Origin: DASSFG01 sp035550375
Lineage (GTDB): Bacteria > Planctomycetota > Planctomycetia > Pirellulales > JAICIG01
Assembly: GCA_035550375.1 (NCBI GenBank)
Contig: DASZPH010000130.1
Coordinates: forward strand, 1-64,000
Length of the DNA: 64,000 nucleotides
Reading direction: 5' to 3'
Shown: piece by piece, positions 38,201-45,494 of the stretch
Numbering within the stretch: position 1 is the first letter of the stretch
How the letters are laid out: each line of letters opens with the position of its first letter
Notes under the pieces: generated by a model
The model's input: only the letters and a program-made list of their open reading frames with translations
Told to the model about the DNA's origin: nothing
Database searches by the model: none
Made by a program: the position numbers and the translations under genes

Positions 38201-38832
38201 GCCTTGGTGGCCTGCAGGCGGACGCTGCGCAAGCGGTTGCCGACCTCGTCGACGATGTCCTTGAGTCGGAGCAGGTTCTGGTCGACCCGTTCCAGCCGCC
38301 GCAGGGTTTCCAGCTTCTTGGCCTTGAAGCGGCTGATGCCGGCCGCCTCCTCGAAAAGCAGCCGCCGGTCCCTGGCCGAAGCCTGCAGCATCACGTCGAC
38401 TTTTCCCTGCTCGATCACGCTGTAGGCTTCGGTCGCCGCGCCGGTGCCGGAGAAAACGTCGCGGATGTCGCGCAGCCGGCAGGGCTGGCGGTTGAGCAGG
38501 TATTCGGCCTCACCGCTGCGATAGACGCGCCGGGTGACGTACACTTCGGGGGCGTCGAGCCCTAGCAGCCGTTGCGAGTTGTCAAAGACGAGGGTTGCCT
38601 CGGCGGCGTTGAGGGGGTGGCGGGTGGCCGAGCCGTTGAAAATAACGTCGACCATCTCCTTGCCACGGAGGCTTTTGACGCTCTGCTCTCCCAGCACCCA
38701 CTTGATGGCGTCGACGACGTTCGACTTGCCCGATCCGTTGGGCCCGACGACGGCCGTGATTCCACTGGGAAACTCGAAATGCGTCTTATCGGCGAAGCTT
38801 TTGAAGCCGACGAGTTCCAGCGCTTTCAGCAT
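35224..38832 (-). CDS. smc: chromosome segregation protein SMC
   Basis: The 1202-residue protein has the SMC layout: N-terminal ATPase half with Walker A GPNGSGKSNVVDAIKW (about 30-45) and a coiled coil to about 500. A hinge with glycine-rich strands follows (about 515-670), then a returning coiled coil. The C-terminal half carries the ABC signature LLSGGEKTLTCVALLLAI and Walker B CVLDEVDAALDE. SMC with ScpA/ScpB loads near parS sites and extrudes DNA loops to organise and separate sister chromosomes. ScpA and ScpB are not in the window. It is the same strand as flhA but separated by 234 bp, so probably transcribed separately. Confidence 0.97.
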   Translation of the reverse strand: MLKALELVGFKSFADKTHFEFPSGITAVVGPNGSGKSNVVDAIKWVLGEQSVKSLRGKEMVDVIFNGSATRHPLNAAEATLVFDNSQRLLGLDAPEVYVTRRVYRSGEAEYLLNRQPCRLRDIRDVFSGTGAATEAYSVIEQGKVDVMLQASARDRRLLFEEAAGISRFKAKKLETLRRLERVDQNLLRLKDIVDEVGNRLRSVRLQATKARRYKEYADRLQELRTQVAGADWRRLGERLAELEGELAELAAGRDAALAEAEQFESQALAVDAELAEVVAAQQRCEGRSAENRERITSREATLDDERGRIHDADGEEARLLRQLAAMRVRAGDLQQQLAETAAAADEALRRKEAQGEVLSQCEKELASLTAEFDQVRSEYELIRQAALEATRAVATLETEAASLASQRDAALAALERRAGQIAEAKSAQAEGQVEHERLSREAEELSEVAERHTEAHLTAESQLAELQTEFKATLLELAQLRQRHTAAGERAALLEELESRQEGVGAAAREVLNVIRSEQTGPLRSVRGMLADLLHVSVEMAPAVEAALGERGQAFVVAPDEPFLRWIQQASPRLAGRVTFVDVAREEPSAWDDPGDLQGLPGVHGRADHYVDASRELAGLVRRLLGRTWVVGSLADALTLASGIGRGAGFVTLNGEMLAPDGTLSIGPKQAGGGLISRRSELRALKEQSAGLAAKVETAQAGCDDLERRLASQADRQRELAAAQQTTTEALNDCRLRLKTAEARQAQLTEQLARLSAEQEQQEQAVGSAEGRLTATQHASEAAKGRLAEFEEASKATRERVRRADDRLHQARQSVTAAKVELAKCEERLASFTTHLSQLQRDQQERRRSVDDCRQQLTRSRQRRRQAEASLLLAESELAGCYLLRESLAAEVASLAGRHEAKRVSRGELQAAAQTAQSLARSLEQQRHARDLAANEVRHERSTLAARLKEDYQVDLAAMDHAPSTEAQGERDEVDQEIAELRRKINHIGTVNLDALAELEELEARHAKLAAQFEDLSKAKDSLVQIIGKINADSRRLFEETLEVVTANFQTLFRKLFGGGQADVVLEEGVDVLESGIEIVARPPGKELRSVSLLSGGEKTLTCVALLLAIFQYRPSPFCVLDEVDAALDEANIERFIGVLQEFLAWTQFIIITHSKKTMTCAGTLYGVTMGESGVSKRVSVRFEDISEDGQIAPARIRESA

Positions 38833-38924
38833 GGGCCCGGGTCGAGGACGAAGTCACGGCAAACGACATTATTTCATTCATAATAGCCGATTATCCCCCC
38901 GCGAAGGTAGCCGGATGTGGCCTT

Positions 38925-38979
38925 CCGAGAATCGGTGGGAGGCGAGACGCCCGCACCACAACGCCGGTTCTCGGAAGGG
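38925..38979. repeat. long hairpin containing the GGCGAGACGCCCGCACC repeat
   Basis: CCTTCCGAGAAtCGG near 38922-38936 pairs with CCGgTTCTCGGAAGG ending at 38979. The loop holds GGCGAGACGCCCGCACCAC. A related sequence occurs at 45495-45527. The hairpin lies between the smc start and the end of the enolase-superfamily gene and could act as a terminator or processing site. Confidence 0.6.
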
Positions 38980-38998
38980 TTCATTAGGGCCGCCGGGC

Positions 38999-40348
38999 TT
39001 AAGGCTTGACCACCGTGCCGTCCTTGCGCCGCACGCCGCCCCACTGGAGGTCGAAGGGCGGATCGTCTTCGATGGGGAATTTCGCGGCCAGCTTCTCGTC
39101 GAGATCGACGCCCAGGCCGGGCCGGTCGCTGACCCAGTAGTACCCCTCTTTCAACTCGGGGCAACCGGGAAAAACGTCCTGTTCAGCCTGCGTGAAGGCC
39201 CGCGCTTCTTGAATTCCAAAGTTCGGCGTGGCGATGTCGAGATGGATGTTGGCGGCATGCCCCACTGGCGAGACGTCGCCGGGACCGTGCCAGGCGGTGC
39301 GCACCGCGAAGAACTCGCACAAGGCGGCCACCTTACGGGCCGCCGACAGCCCGCCGATCTGCGAGATGTGGATGCGAATGAAGTCGATCAGCCGCTCGCT
39401 GATGAGCGGCACGTACTCGTTCGGGTTGTTGAACAACTCACCCATCGCGATGGGGGTGCTGGTCTGTTTGCGCAGGTGCGTAAAGTAGCCGACGTCCTCC
39501 GGGCTGAACGGGTCTTCCAGGAAGAACAGCCGGTACGGCTCCAGGTCTTTGGCCAACTGGATGGCCAGAATCGGCGGCACGCGCTCGTGGACGTCGTGCA
39601 GAAGTTGGACTTCGTCGCCCAGTTCCTTCCGCAGGTGCTCGAATAGCCGCGGGACGGTCCGCACGTAAGGTGCTGGCTCCCAGGGCTTGGGAGGGACGGC
39701 CGCTTTTTTCTTGGACTGCGCGCCGGCACCATACGTCGCCAGGCCGGGCAAGCCAACTTGAGCCCGCACGTGCCGGTAGCCCTGCTCGATGAGCGCCCGG
39801 GCCCGTTCGGTCACCTCTTCAAACGTTTCGCCCGTGGCGTGGCGATAGGTGTCGACGGCGGTTCGGCACTTACCGCCGAAAAGCTGCCACACCGGCATCC
39901 CGGCTCGTTTCCCCAAAATGTCCCACAGGGCCTGGTCGACGCCACTGATGGCGTTGCCGAGCACCGGGCCGTTGCGCCAATAGGAGCTGACCAGCGACGA
40001 TTGATAGATGTCCTCGATTTCCAGCGGATTCTTTCCGACGAGGAACGGCCGCAAGTACTTGTCGACGGCCGTCTCGACGGCACGGGGGCGCTGGGTGAAC
40101 GTGGCGCAGCCGAGGCCATACAGCCCCGGCTCGCTGGTCAAAACCTTGACCACCACCAGCCGGATGTCGGCCGGGGCGGTGAGGATCGTCTTGATGTCGG
40201 TAATCTTGAGCGGTGGCAGGCTCTTGCCGTCGGCGGCCGACGCGGGACCCGCGGGCGTTTCCGCCGCCCCACAGCGCGCGCCGGCGGCCAGCCACGGCAA
40301 ACTCAAGGCGCCGGCACTCGTTCGCTTCAGCCAGTGTCGCCGGTCCAT
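38999..40348 (-). CDS. Tat-exported enolase-superfamily protein, mannonate dehydratase (ManD/RspA)-like
   Basis: The 449-residue protein begins MDRRHWLKRTSAGALSLPWL, a Tat-type signal, so it should act outside the cytoplasm; ManD enzymes are normally cytosolic. The mature part follows the mandelate-racemase/enolase fold. Metal ligands appear in LLHDVHE, FLEDPF and MGELFNN, and the acid/base region is WHGPGDVSPVGHAAN followed by PNFGIQE, the ManD/RspA signature. D-mannonate dehydration to 2-keto-3-deoxygluconate is the reference reaction. Many relatives have low or no such activity, so the substrate is uncertain. It lies 3 bp after a small exported protein gene and may form an operon with it. 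Confidence 0.82.
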   Translation of the reverse strand: MDRRHWLKRTSAGALSLPWLAAGARCGAAETPAGPASAADGKSLPPLKITDIKTILTAPADIRLVVVKVLTSEPGLYGLGCATFTQRPRAVETAVDKYLRPFLVGKNPLEIEDIYQSSLVSSYWRNGPVLGNAISGVDQALWDILGKRAGMPVWQLFGGKCRTAVDTYRHATGETFEEVTERARALIEQGYRHVRAQVGLPGLATYGAGAQSKKKAAVPPKPWEPAPYVRTVPRLFEHLRKELGDEVQLLHDVHERVPPILAIQLAKDLEPYRLFFLEDPFSPEDVGYFTHLRKQTSTPIAMGELFNNPNEYVPLISERLIDFIRIHISQIGGLSAARKVAALCEFFAVRTAWHGPGDVSPVGHAANIHLDIATPNFGIQEARAFTQAEQDVFPGCPELKEGYYWVSDRPGLGVDLDEKLAAKFPIEDDPPFDLQWGGVRRKDGTVVKP

Positions 40349-40351
40349 GAA

Positions 40352-40657
40352 CTACTCGGCCGACTTGGCTTCGATCTTGACGACGACTTCCGCGTTCTTG
40401 ACCTTCTTGGTCATCAGCTTGACGGTCGCGCCCTCTTCGATTTCGTCGAGGTCGGCCTTTTTGCCGTCGAGCGTGATCTCGCATTTCTCGTCGACCTTGA
40501 ACTCCCGCTCATCGCTCCCTTTGATCAAGACGACGATCTTGTTGTCTTCGTCGTCGACGCTGACCACTTTCCCTTCGTGGACGGCGCTGGCCAATGCGGG
40601 CGACCCCGCAAGAACGGCGATAAAAAGGGCAATGAGCGCTACAGCGATTCGGTGCAT
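40352..40657 (-). CDS. small exported acidic protein
   Basis: The 101-residue protein has a Sec signal peptide (MHRIAVALIALFIAVLAG, cleavage near ALASA). The mature region of about 77 residues has alternating charged and hydrophobic residues (KVVSVDDEDNKIVVLIKG, GATVKLMTKK) that predict a small beta-barrel of OB or SH3 type. No family recognised with certainty; similar small proteins are frequent in planctomycetes. It is followed 3 bp later by the exported enolase-superfamily gene on the same strand. Upstream, CCTTTCAGCGAAGA is repeated at about 40667 and 40686, of unknown meaning. Confidence 0.75.
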   Translation of the reverse strand: MHRIAVALIALFIAVLAGSPALASAVHEGKVVSVDDEDNKIVVLIKGSDEREFKVDEKCEITLDGKKADLDEIEEGATVKLMTKKVKNAEVVVKIEAKSAE

Positions 40658-40881
40658 GGAACAATCCTTTCAGCGAAGACGCGGGCCTTTCAGCGAAGAG
40701 GCAGGGTAGCCCGCGATTATAGCACGGCAGGACGGCTGGTGACCGCCAAACCGGGGATTTTAGGTCGACGGCCCCGCGGGCGATTCCAAGCGCCGACGAG
40801 TGGCTGTAGAATGCGGACGGTCGACGGGAAATTCTGCTTTGACTTGCATCGATCATTCGTGCGTCGAAGGAGGGTGTGCCG

Positions 40882-41547
40882 ATGCGTCTGTTGCTGAGCG
40901 TCGTGTGCGTGGCCTCGATGGCAGCCGGCGAAGCGCGGGCGCAGGTTGCGCCGCTGCCGGGAATGGCCAGCCTGCGTCGGACCGACATGAGCCTCGGCGA
41001 GAACGCGGCGAATATCGGAGTTCGCCCGGCGAGGCGAGCTTCGGTTTCGACCGTGGGTCGGAGCTATGGGAACTACTTTCCCCAGAACAACGCGGCCTCG
41101 GTCAGCACCATCACCGCGGCTCCGGCGGCCGCAAGCACGTTCGGCCAGTCGCTCGTGAACCTCAACCAGCCGAGCATGTTCCAGGGTGGTGGAGCGCAGC
41201 GCACCCTGTTGAGAGGCAGCGAGGTGCAGAGGTCCAATGCAGCAGCGCAAACTCGGTACGGCGGTTCGTTCACGGGGCAGACCTTGGGGGGAGCGGTCGG
41301 CTTGGGCAACATGACGATTCAAGCCAGCCAGATCGCGCAAACACCCGCCCCCATGCAGCCGGCGCAGATAAGTCAACCAGCCGCGCCGAGGCAGATCGCG
41401 CAGCCGGCTCAACCATCCGCAGTGTTCAATGTTCCGTCGACCTACAATGCCTTTCCAGGCAGCGTTCGTAGCAATGGAGTCTACGGCAGCGGCATCTACG
41501 GCGGCGGTTATCCGTTTAATAGCGGTGTTCAAAGGAGAACCTACTGA
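40882..41547 (+). CDS. exported Gln/Ala/Ser-rich low-complexity protein
   Basis: The protein has 221 residues from an ATG with GGAGGG about 8 nt upstream. A signal peptide runs to about residue 20 (SMAAGEARAQ). The mature part is low complexity: Ser, Ala, Gln, Gly and Pro make up most of it. A Pro-Ala-Gln segment (MQPAQISQPAAPRQIAQPA) and a Gly-Tyr-rich C-terminus (NGVYGSGIYGGGYPFN) are present. No catalytic motif. It may be a surface or matrix protein. A long open frame on the opposite strand is a shadow. Confidence 0.7.
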   Translation: MRLLLSVVCVASMAAGEARAQVAPLPGMASLRRTDMSLGENAANIGVRPARRASVSTVGRSYGNYFPQNNAASVSTITAAPAAASTFGQSLVNLNQPSMFQGGGAQRTLLRGSEVQRSNAAAQTRYGGSFTGQTLGGAVGLGNMTIQASQIAQTPAPMQPAQISQPAAPRQIAQPAQPSAVFNVPSTYNAFPGSVRSNGVYGSGIYGGGYPFNSGVQRRTY

Positions 41548-41590
41548 ATTCAAACCGAGGGGTAGGTGAACGGAATACGAATGGCGGCCA

Positions 41591-41690
41591 CTGGCAGAGA
41601 TTGGCAGACCGTGGCAGAGATTGGCGGACAGTGGCAGAGTTTGGCAGACACTGGCAGAGATTGGCAGACACTGGCAGAGATTGGCAGACC
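41591..41690. repeat. five 20-bp (ten 10-bp) tandem repeats, TGGCAGAGAT/TGGCAGACAC
   Basis: Five consecutive 20-bp units of the type CTGGCAGAGATTGGCAGACA occupy exactly 100 bp. Each unit is itself two similar 10-bp halves. The array starts about 44 bp after the stop of the exported low-complexity protein. The 10-bp period matches the DNA helical repeat. It belongs to no coding frame I can support. Between 41548 and 42223 the gap holds only this array, the repeats listed below and a hairpin. Confidence 0.85.
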
Positions 41691-41702
41691 CGCGGGCGAT
41701 GA

Positions 41703-41820
41703 CGAGCTGATTCTGGCGTTGCCCGCCGGCGCGGCCGTGCGGGATGCTGCCGAGCGGTGGGTGACGGCAGGGGAACGTTGGCAGCGGCGTGCCGCGGCTT
41801 CGCCTGATCGGGCTTCTGGC
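41703..41820. repeat. degenerate dispersed repeat B, copy 1
   Basis: The stretch GATTCTGGCGTTGCCCGCC to GCGTGCCGCGGCTTCGCC shares long blocks with 43806-43921, for example GTGCGGGATGCTGCCGAGCG in both. The second copy carries a short insertion. No coding function is seen. The family is probably a decayed mobile or REP-like element. Confidence 0.6.
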
Positions 41821-42065
41821 CGCCACCACGGTTGAGCGGCCCTGAGACCAAAGAATTCATCCTCGCCCGCGGGCGTGTCCTTGGGCTTCATTCACGGCCT
41901 CCTGTCCTTCGCCTTGACCCGACGGTCCCTCGCACCCCTTGACATACCTGGAGACATTTTCCAGTCAAGGCATGTTTGCATGTCACCGCATATCACAACG
42001 GCGGCAGCCGTCGCGCCGTCCTTGGCGGCCGGCTGGACCCATTAAGAACGGCTGGACGCACTAAA

Positions 42066-42087
42066 AAAGAGCCCCGCCGAGCTCTTT
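42066..42087 (-). terminator. intrinsic terminator downstream of the SET-domain gene
   Basis: On the minus strand AAAGAGC (42087-42081) pairs with GCTCTTT (42072-42066) around an 8-nt loop. A T-run extends to 42063. It lies beyond the palindromic repeat that directly follows the SET-domain gene. Confidence 0.6.
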
Positions 42088-42088
42088 A

Positions 42089-42222
42089 GCCCGAATCATT
42101 CACCGGCCCCCACCAAGCGCGAAGCGTCAGCGAGGAGCACGACGCAACTGCCCTCGCTCACGCTTCGCGTTCGTGTCGGCGCAGTTTGCGCGCAAGCCTG
42201 CGGGCCGGTGAATAATCCGGGC
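42089..42222. repeat. dispersed palindromic repeat, copy 2 (inverted relative to copy 1)
   Basis: The outer arms are GCCCGAATCATTCACCGGCC and GCCGGTGAATAATCCGGGC; the inner arms are GCGAAGCGTCAGCGAGG and CCTCGCTCACGCTTCGCG. The asymmetric segment CGGCGCAGTTTGCGCGCAAGCC matches the reverse complement of the same segment in copy 1 (3102-3234). It ends one base before the stop codon of the minus-strand SET gene, in a gap between convergent genes. Confidence 0.8.
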
Positions 42223-42223
42223 G

Positions 42224-42721
42224 TTAGGCTTCCGAGGCGCCTCGAACCGCGAGAAAGTCGGCGAGATCATCCTGATCGATGACCCAGCCGCGACAGTTGG
42301 AGGAGCCGCATTGGCAGCGAATCGCCATGGCCGGCGGCCATCGGTAATCAATGGTGATTTCCTCGCCGCGGCGAATCGGGCCCAAGGCCAGGACAAAGAC
42401 GCGCCGTTCGATCGCTCCGGTTTCGGGCGATTTGACGTCGTGCGGCTCGAACACGCTATTCGGCCGGCAACTGTGGTTCAAAAACCTGAAGGGCGGATCG
42501 GGTTCCAGGCTGCGTTCGTCGCCCATGCTGTAGCAGTAGGGCGAGCTGTAATCAGGTTCGTCGATGACGGTGCCGAGGATTTCGCCGATCATGTCGCCGT
42601 CGACGTAGGAGCGGCGCGAAAAAACGCCCCGCCCAATGCGGCTCCGACGCACTTTCGGGCTGCGTTGTTTGGAGGCGTGGCTGCGAACGGCAAGGCTTCC
42701 AGCGGAGGGATCGTTTCTCAA
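42224..42721 (-). CDS. SET-domain protein (putative lysine methyltransferase)
   Basis: The protein has 165 residues if it starts at TTG 42721, which overlaps the stop of the upstream small gene (TTGA). A GTG at 42802 would extend it by 27 residues into that gene. The SET domain (about 35-150) shows GRGVFSRRSYVDGDMIGE, the SAM/substrate motif RFLNHSCRPN, the catalytic-tyrosine motif GEEITIDY and a post-SET-like cysteine cluster CQCGSSNCRG. The core residues seem complete, so it is probably an active methyltransferase. Bacterial single-domain SET proteins are sporadic and their targets mostly unknown. It lies in a repeat-rich accessory stretch. Confidence 0.85.
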   Translation of the reverse strand: MRNDPSAGSLAVRSHASKQRSPKVRRSRIGRGVFSRRSYVDGDMIGEILGTVIDEPDYSSPYCYSMGDERSLEPDPPFRFLNHSCRPNSVFEPHDVKSPETGAIERRVFVLALGPIRRGEEITIDYRWPPAMAIRCQCGSSNCRGWVIDQDDLADFLAVRGASEA

Positions 42722-42930
42722 TTCAGCAGGCCTATCGTCCTCAAAGCAAAAAGCGTTGCCACGGTCGCGGCGCTGCCGCAAAGCCAGAGCACATTCCACC
42801 AACTAAAAGCGAAGGGGTCGCTGAACCGGGCCAAAGCGTCTTCAAAATCCGGGTCTTCCACTCGATGCTCCAGCCAGGCTCGCTTGTCGCTGCAGATTCG
42901 TGCGGGCTGGCGGCGGGGAAGCGAGCGCAA
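42718..42930 (-). CDS. possible small single-TM protein upstream of the SET gene
   Basis: The 70-residue frame starts at TTG 42930. It has a charged N-terminal half (RVEDPDFEDALARFSD) and one strong C-terminal membrane segment (WWNVLWLCGSAATVATLFAL). Its stop overlaps the proposed start of the SET gene by 4 bp, which would couple their translation. There is no ATG and no strong ribosome-binding site. Plausible but not certain. Confidence 0.4.
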   Translation of the reverse strand: MRSLPRRQPARICSDKRAWLEHRVEDPDFEDALARFSDPFAFSWWNVLWLCGSAATVATLFALRTIGLLN

Positions 42931-43511
42931 CCGATATTTTTCTGCCCATCTGCTATTTCGCCGCCCAGCCGCTATTTCGCTGCCCGTCTACGCCGCTGCT
43001 CTTCTATCTCTCTACGGCCGAGCAAACTGCAACGGGTTCATTTGCCCGCGGCGCGTCTGACGCCGTGCTAGCAGCCCTGTTGGCAGAAACTCGACCACGG
43101 ACTTGCTGAGCGACGTTTCGAGAAATCGCCGCGCCGCAGAGGACAGCCTTAGGCTCCCTGGCCGCCGGCTCCCGAAGATGCCTCGAGGGCTGCCAAAAAA
43201 ACCGGCGAGTCGGGCCGGAACCCGACGCATCGTTTTTCTGGCGTTTGTCCAGACCCCAATCGCCCGTCATCTTACTGCGGCGGCCGGCACAACGCCAGCG
43301 ATTGTTGAACGTGTTGCTGGCTGATATATTAAGGCGAAGACGCACGACGACGGTTCCTCCGTCGGCAATTGCTCTCGTTGAGCGGCGCCCTTGATCTGCA
43401 AGAGGGGTCTGTTTTTCGGCCGCGATTGTTTTCCTTGATGCGGAAGTGAACGGGAGGCGCTTGCGCGAATTGGCAGGGACGGCCAAGGTTTGCTTACCTG
43501 GAGAACTTGCC
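42931..43511. other. 580-bp gap without a supported gene
   Basis: Open frames on both strands here lack motifs. A possible promoter, TTGTTG (43302-43307) and TATATT (43325-43330) with a 17-bp spacer, points toward the small winged-helix gene about 180 bp downstream. I see nothing else definite. Confidence 0.4.
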
Positions 43512-43766
43512 ATGAGGGACGCAAAGGCAGAGATGACGACCGCCGAGGCCAAGGTGATGCGGATTTTCCGCTTATATGGCGTCGCGCCCTACCAGATGCT
43601 CTGCCTGAACGGCAGGCTCGCGGCAGATCTGCACGCTCCCCTCAACCGCCTCATTCGCAAGGGGTTTATCGTCAGCGAGGGGCACCACGACGCCTACCAT
43701 CTAACGCCGACGGGCTACCGCGCCGTGAACCGGATTCGCTCCGCCGAAGAAAGCATCGACGAATAA
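43512..43766 (+). CDS. small winged-helix DNA-binding protein
   Basis: The protein has 84 residues from an ATG preceded by TGGAGAA at about 8 nt. It reads as one winged-helix domain: helices KAEMTTAEAKVMRIFRLYG, LAADLHAPLNRLIRKGF and a wing VSEGHHDAYHLTPTGYRAV, the pattern of MarR/PadR-type regulators. Such single-domain proteins repress nearby genes or their own promoter. It precedes the DUF1016-type nuclease on the same strand, but a repeat block lies between them, so the link may be accidental. Confidence 0.7.
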   Translation: MRDAKAEMTTAEAKVMRIFRLYGVAPYQMLCLNGRLAADLHAPLNRLIRKGFIVSEGHHDAYHLTPTGYRAVNRIRSAEESIDE

Positions 43767-43805
43767 TCGTTCGTCGCTGGCTAGAGGCGACAGGCAGACC
43801 GGCGG

Positions 43806-43921
43806 CGGTTGATTCTCGCATTGCTCGCCGGCGCGACCGTTCGGGATGACGTCGTGCGGGATGCTGCCGAGCGGTCGGTAACGGTGTGCGCATGTCGCCA
43901 GTGGCGTGCGCGGCTTCGCCC
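43806..43921. repeat. degenerate dispersed repeat B, copy 2
   Basis: This copy is homologous to 41703-41820: GATTCTCGCATTGCTCGCCG, the shared GTGCGGGATGCTGCCGAGCG, then GGCGTGCGCGGCTTCGCC. It directly precedes the palindrome at 43955-44001 and the homologous part of the DUF1016 gene. Confidence 0.6.
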
Positions 43922-45013
43922 GTGCACTTGTGCCCCGTTCTCCGTGGGCGAACGAAGGGGACGGGCCAATCGCATAATTGGATCCCTCGACCCGTCCCCT
44001 TTATTTCCCACGCCAATGAATTGCCCGAGGAGAAGGGCTTTTCTGAGAGAAACATTAAGCGCATGCTGGCGTTTTTCCGGGCCTACCAGGATCCGGCTGC
44101 AATTGTGCCACAGCCTGTGGCACAATTGCGCGGTGCCCGAAAAGTGCCGCAGCGCGTGGCACAAATCCCCGATCCACGCGAATCCTTACTCTGGTCAATC
44201 CCCTGGGGCCATCACGCGCTCCTGATGGAGAAAATCACCGACTTGCCCGACCGCCTGTGGTACATGCAGCAGACGCTCGCCAATGGCTGGAGCCGCAACG
44301 TGCTGTTGTTGATGATCAAGTCGCAAGCGCACACGAGGCAGGGTAAAGCGGTCACCAATTTCGAGCGGGTACTTCCCGCCCCACAATCGGACCTCGTCCG
44401 CCAAACGCTCAAAGACCCGTATATTTTCGACATCTTCACCCTTGAGGAGCCGTTTCACGAACGCGAGCTCGAAACCAACCTCCTGCATCAACTCGAACGC
44501 TTCTTGCTGGAACTCGGGCAAGGTTTCGCCTTCATCGGCCGGCAATACCTTCTGCAGGTCGGCGATAGCGAGTTTTATATCGACCTGCTCTTTTACCACC
44601 TCAAGCTGCGCTGCTTCATCGTCATCGAGCTCAAGAAGGGCGAATTCAAGCCGGAATATGCCGGCAAAATGAACTTCTACCTAAGCGTCGTCGACGACAA
44701 GTTGCGCCACCCGTCCGATCAGCCCTCGCTCGGCCTCATTCTTTGCCAGGACCGCAACCACATTGTCGCCGAATATGCCCTGCGGGGCGCCGACAAACCG
44801 ATCGGCATTTCAGAATACGAACTCACTCGGGCTTTGCCGCCAAGCCTGAAATCGGCCTTGCCGACCGTGGAAGAGATCGAGGCGGAGTTGGCCAGTTTTG
44901 CCTCGGCGCCATCGCCTGAGCCACTGGGGCTGCCCGCACCGGACAAGCGTAAAGCAGCCAAACGGAAGAAACCATCCAGCAAAAGACAACCAACAAGAGG
45001 CCGCATGAAATGA
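43886..45013 (+). CDS. DUF1016 (YhcG-type) PD-(D/E)XK nuclease, 5' end replaced
   Basis: The open frame gives 375 residues from GTG 43886. Family similarity starts only near codon 42 (ELPEEKGFSERNIKRM, from about 44012). The upstream codons are made of repeat B and a palindrome, so the first 60-90 residues of the normal DUF1016 N-terminal domain seem to be missing. The core is well kept: IPWGHHALLMEK, NGWSRNVLLLMI, DPYIFDIFTLEEPFHERELE and the nuclease part FYIDLLFYHLKLRCFIVIELK, with D and ExK in place. The C-terminus is Lys-rich. YhcG proteins occur near restriction and defence loci; their role is not settled. Whether this copy works is doubtful. Confidence 0.75.
   Translation: MRMSPVACAASPVHLCPVLRGRTKGTGQSHNWIPRPVPFISHANELPEEKGFSERNIKRMLAFFRAYQDPAAIVPQPVAQLRGARKVPQRVAQIPDPRESLLWSIPWGHHALLMEKITDLPDRLWYMQQTLANGWSRNVLLLMIKSQAHTRQGKAVTNFERVLPAPQSDLVRQTLKDPYIFDIFTLEEPFHERELETNLLHQLERFLLELGQGFAFIGRQYLLQVGDSEFYIDLLFYHLKLRCFIVIELKKGEFKPEYAGKMNFYLSVVDDKLRHPSDQPSLGLILCQDRNHIVAEYALRGADKPIGISEYELTRALPPSLKSALPTVEEIEAELASFASAPSPEPLGLPAPDKRKAAKRKKPSSKRQPTRGRMK
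43955..44001. repeat. REP-like nested palindrome at the 5' border of the DUF1016 homology
   Basis: The outer arms are AAGGGGACGGG (43955-43965) and CCCGTCCCCTT (43991-44001); the inner arms are CCAAT (43966-43970) and ATTGG (43977-43981). Such hairpins resemble REP elements mobilised by IS200-like REP-associated transposases. No transposase gene is in the window. Confidence 0.65.
44100..44128. repeat. perfect 14-bp inverted repeat inside the DUF1016 gene
   Basis: CAATTGTGCCACAG (44100-44113) and CTGTGGCACAATTG (44115-44128) are exact reverse complements with a 1-bp spacer. They lie in the coding sequence, where the codons read IVPQPVAQL. A similar half-site GTGCCGCAGCGCGTGGCACAA follows at about 44147. 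Symmetry this strong inside a gene suggests an operator or a hairpin with a role in expression. Confidence 0.75.
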
Positions 45014-45311
45014 GAAATCAGACGGGGAAGGCGGCTCAACCCTGGTAGATGCAGCGCATCCCTTGTCCATCAAACCAAGAAGGCGAAACGGCGGATTGTA
45101 TGGCAGCGAACGTCGTTCTCGACCGAACCTTGACGTGACAGGCTGCGTCTCGCTTGAATACCCTCATTCCCGACAACCTGAGGGTCGACCAAAATGCCGG
45201 ATGCGCCACGTTGGATTTGTCCCGCAATCGTGCCCAAGCCTTTCGGCGACGCGCGAGACCGGGGCGCAAGAACAAAGCCGCAAGTCGCTGACCTGCGGCC
45301 ACGTAATGCAT

Positions 45312-45385
<74 letters not shown>

Positions 45386-45494
45386 AGGACCCTCCAACGT
45401 AACGAAGCACTCCCCGATCAGCAAGTCCAATGCGACAACGAGTTTTCGCGCAAGGCACCCGCAGCGTGGCCCACATAGAGTCACGCCCAGCGGG

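Noticed and set aside
41591..41690. Tandem array considered as a CRISPR or replication-origin iteron set
   Set aside because: There are no unique spacers, no rep or dnaA gene nearby and no A/T-rich melting region.
40717..41829. 370-codon minus-strand frame with a Cys/Ser/Leu repeat
   Set aside because: The repeat is only the translation of the 20-bp tandem array, and the rest is antisense to a gene with signal peptide and ribosome site.
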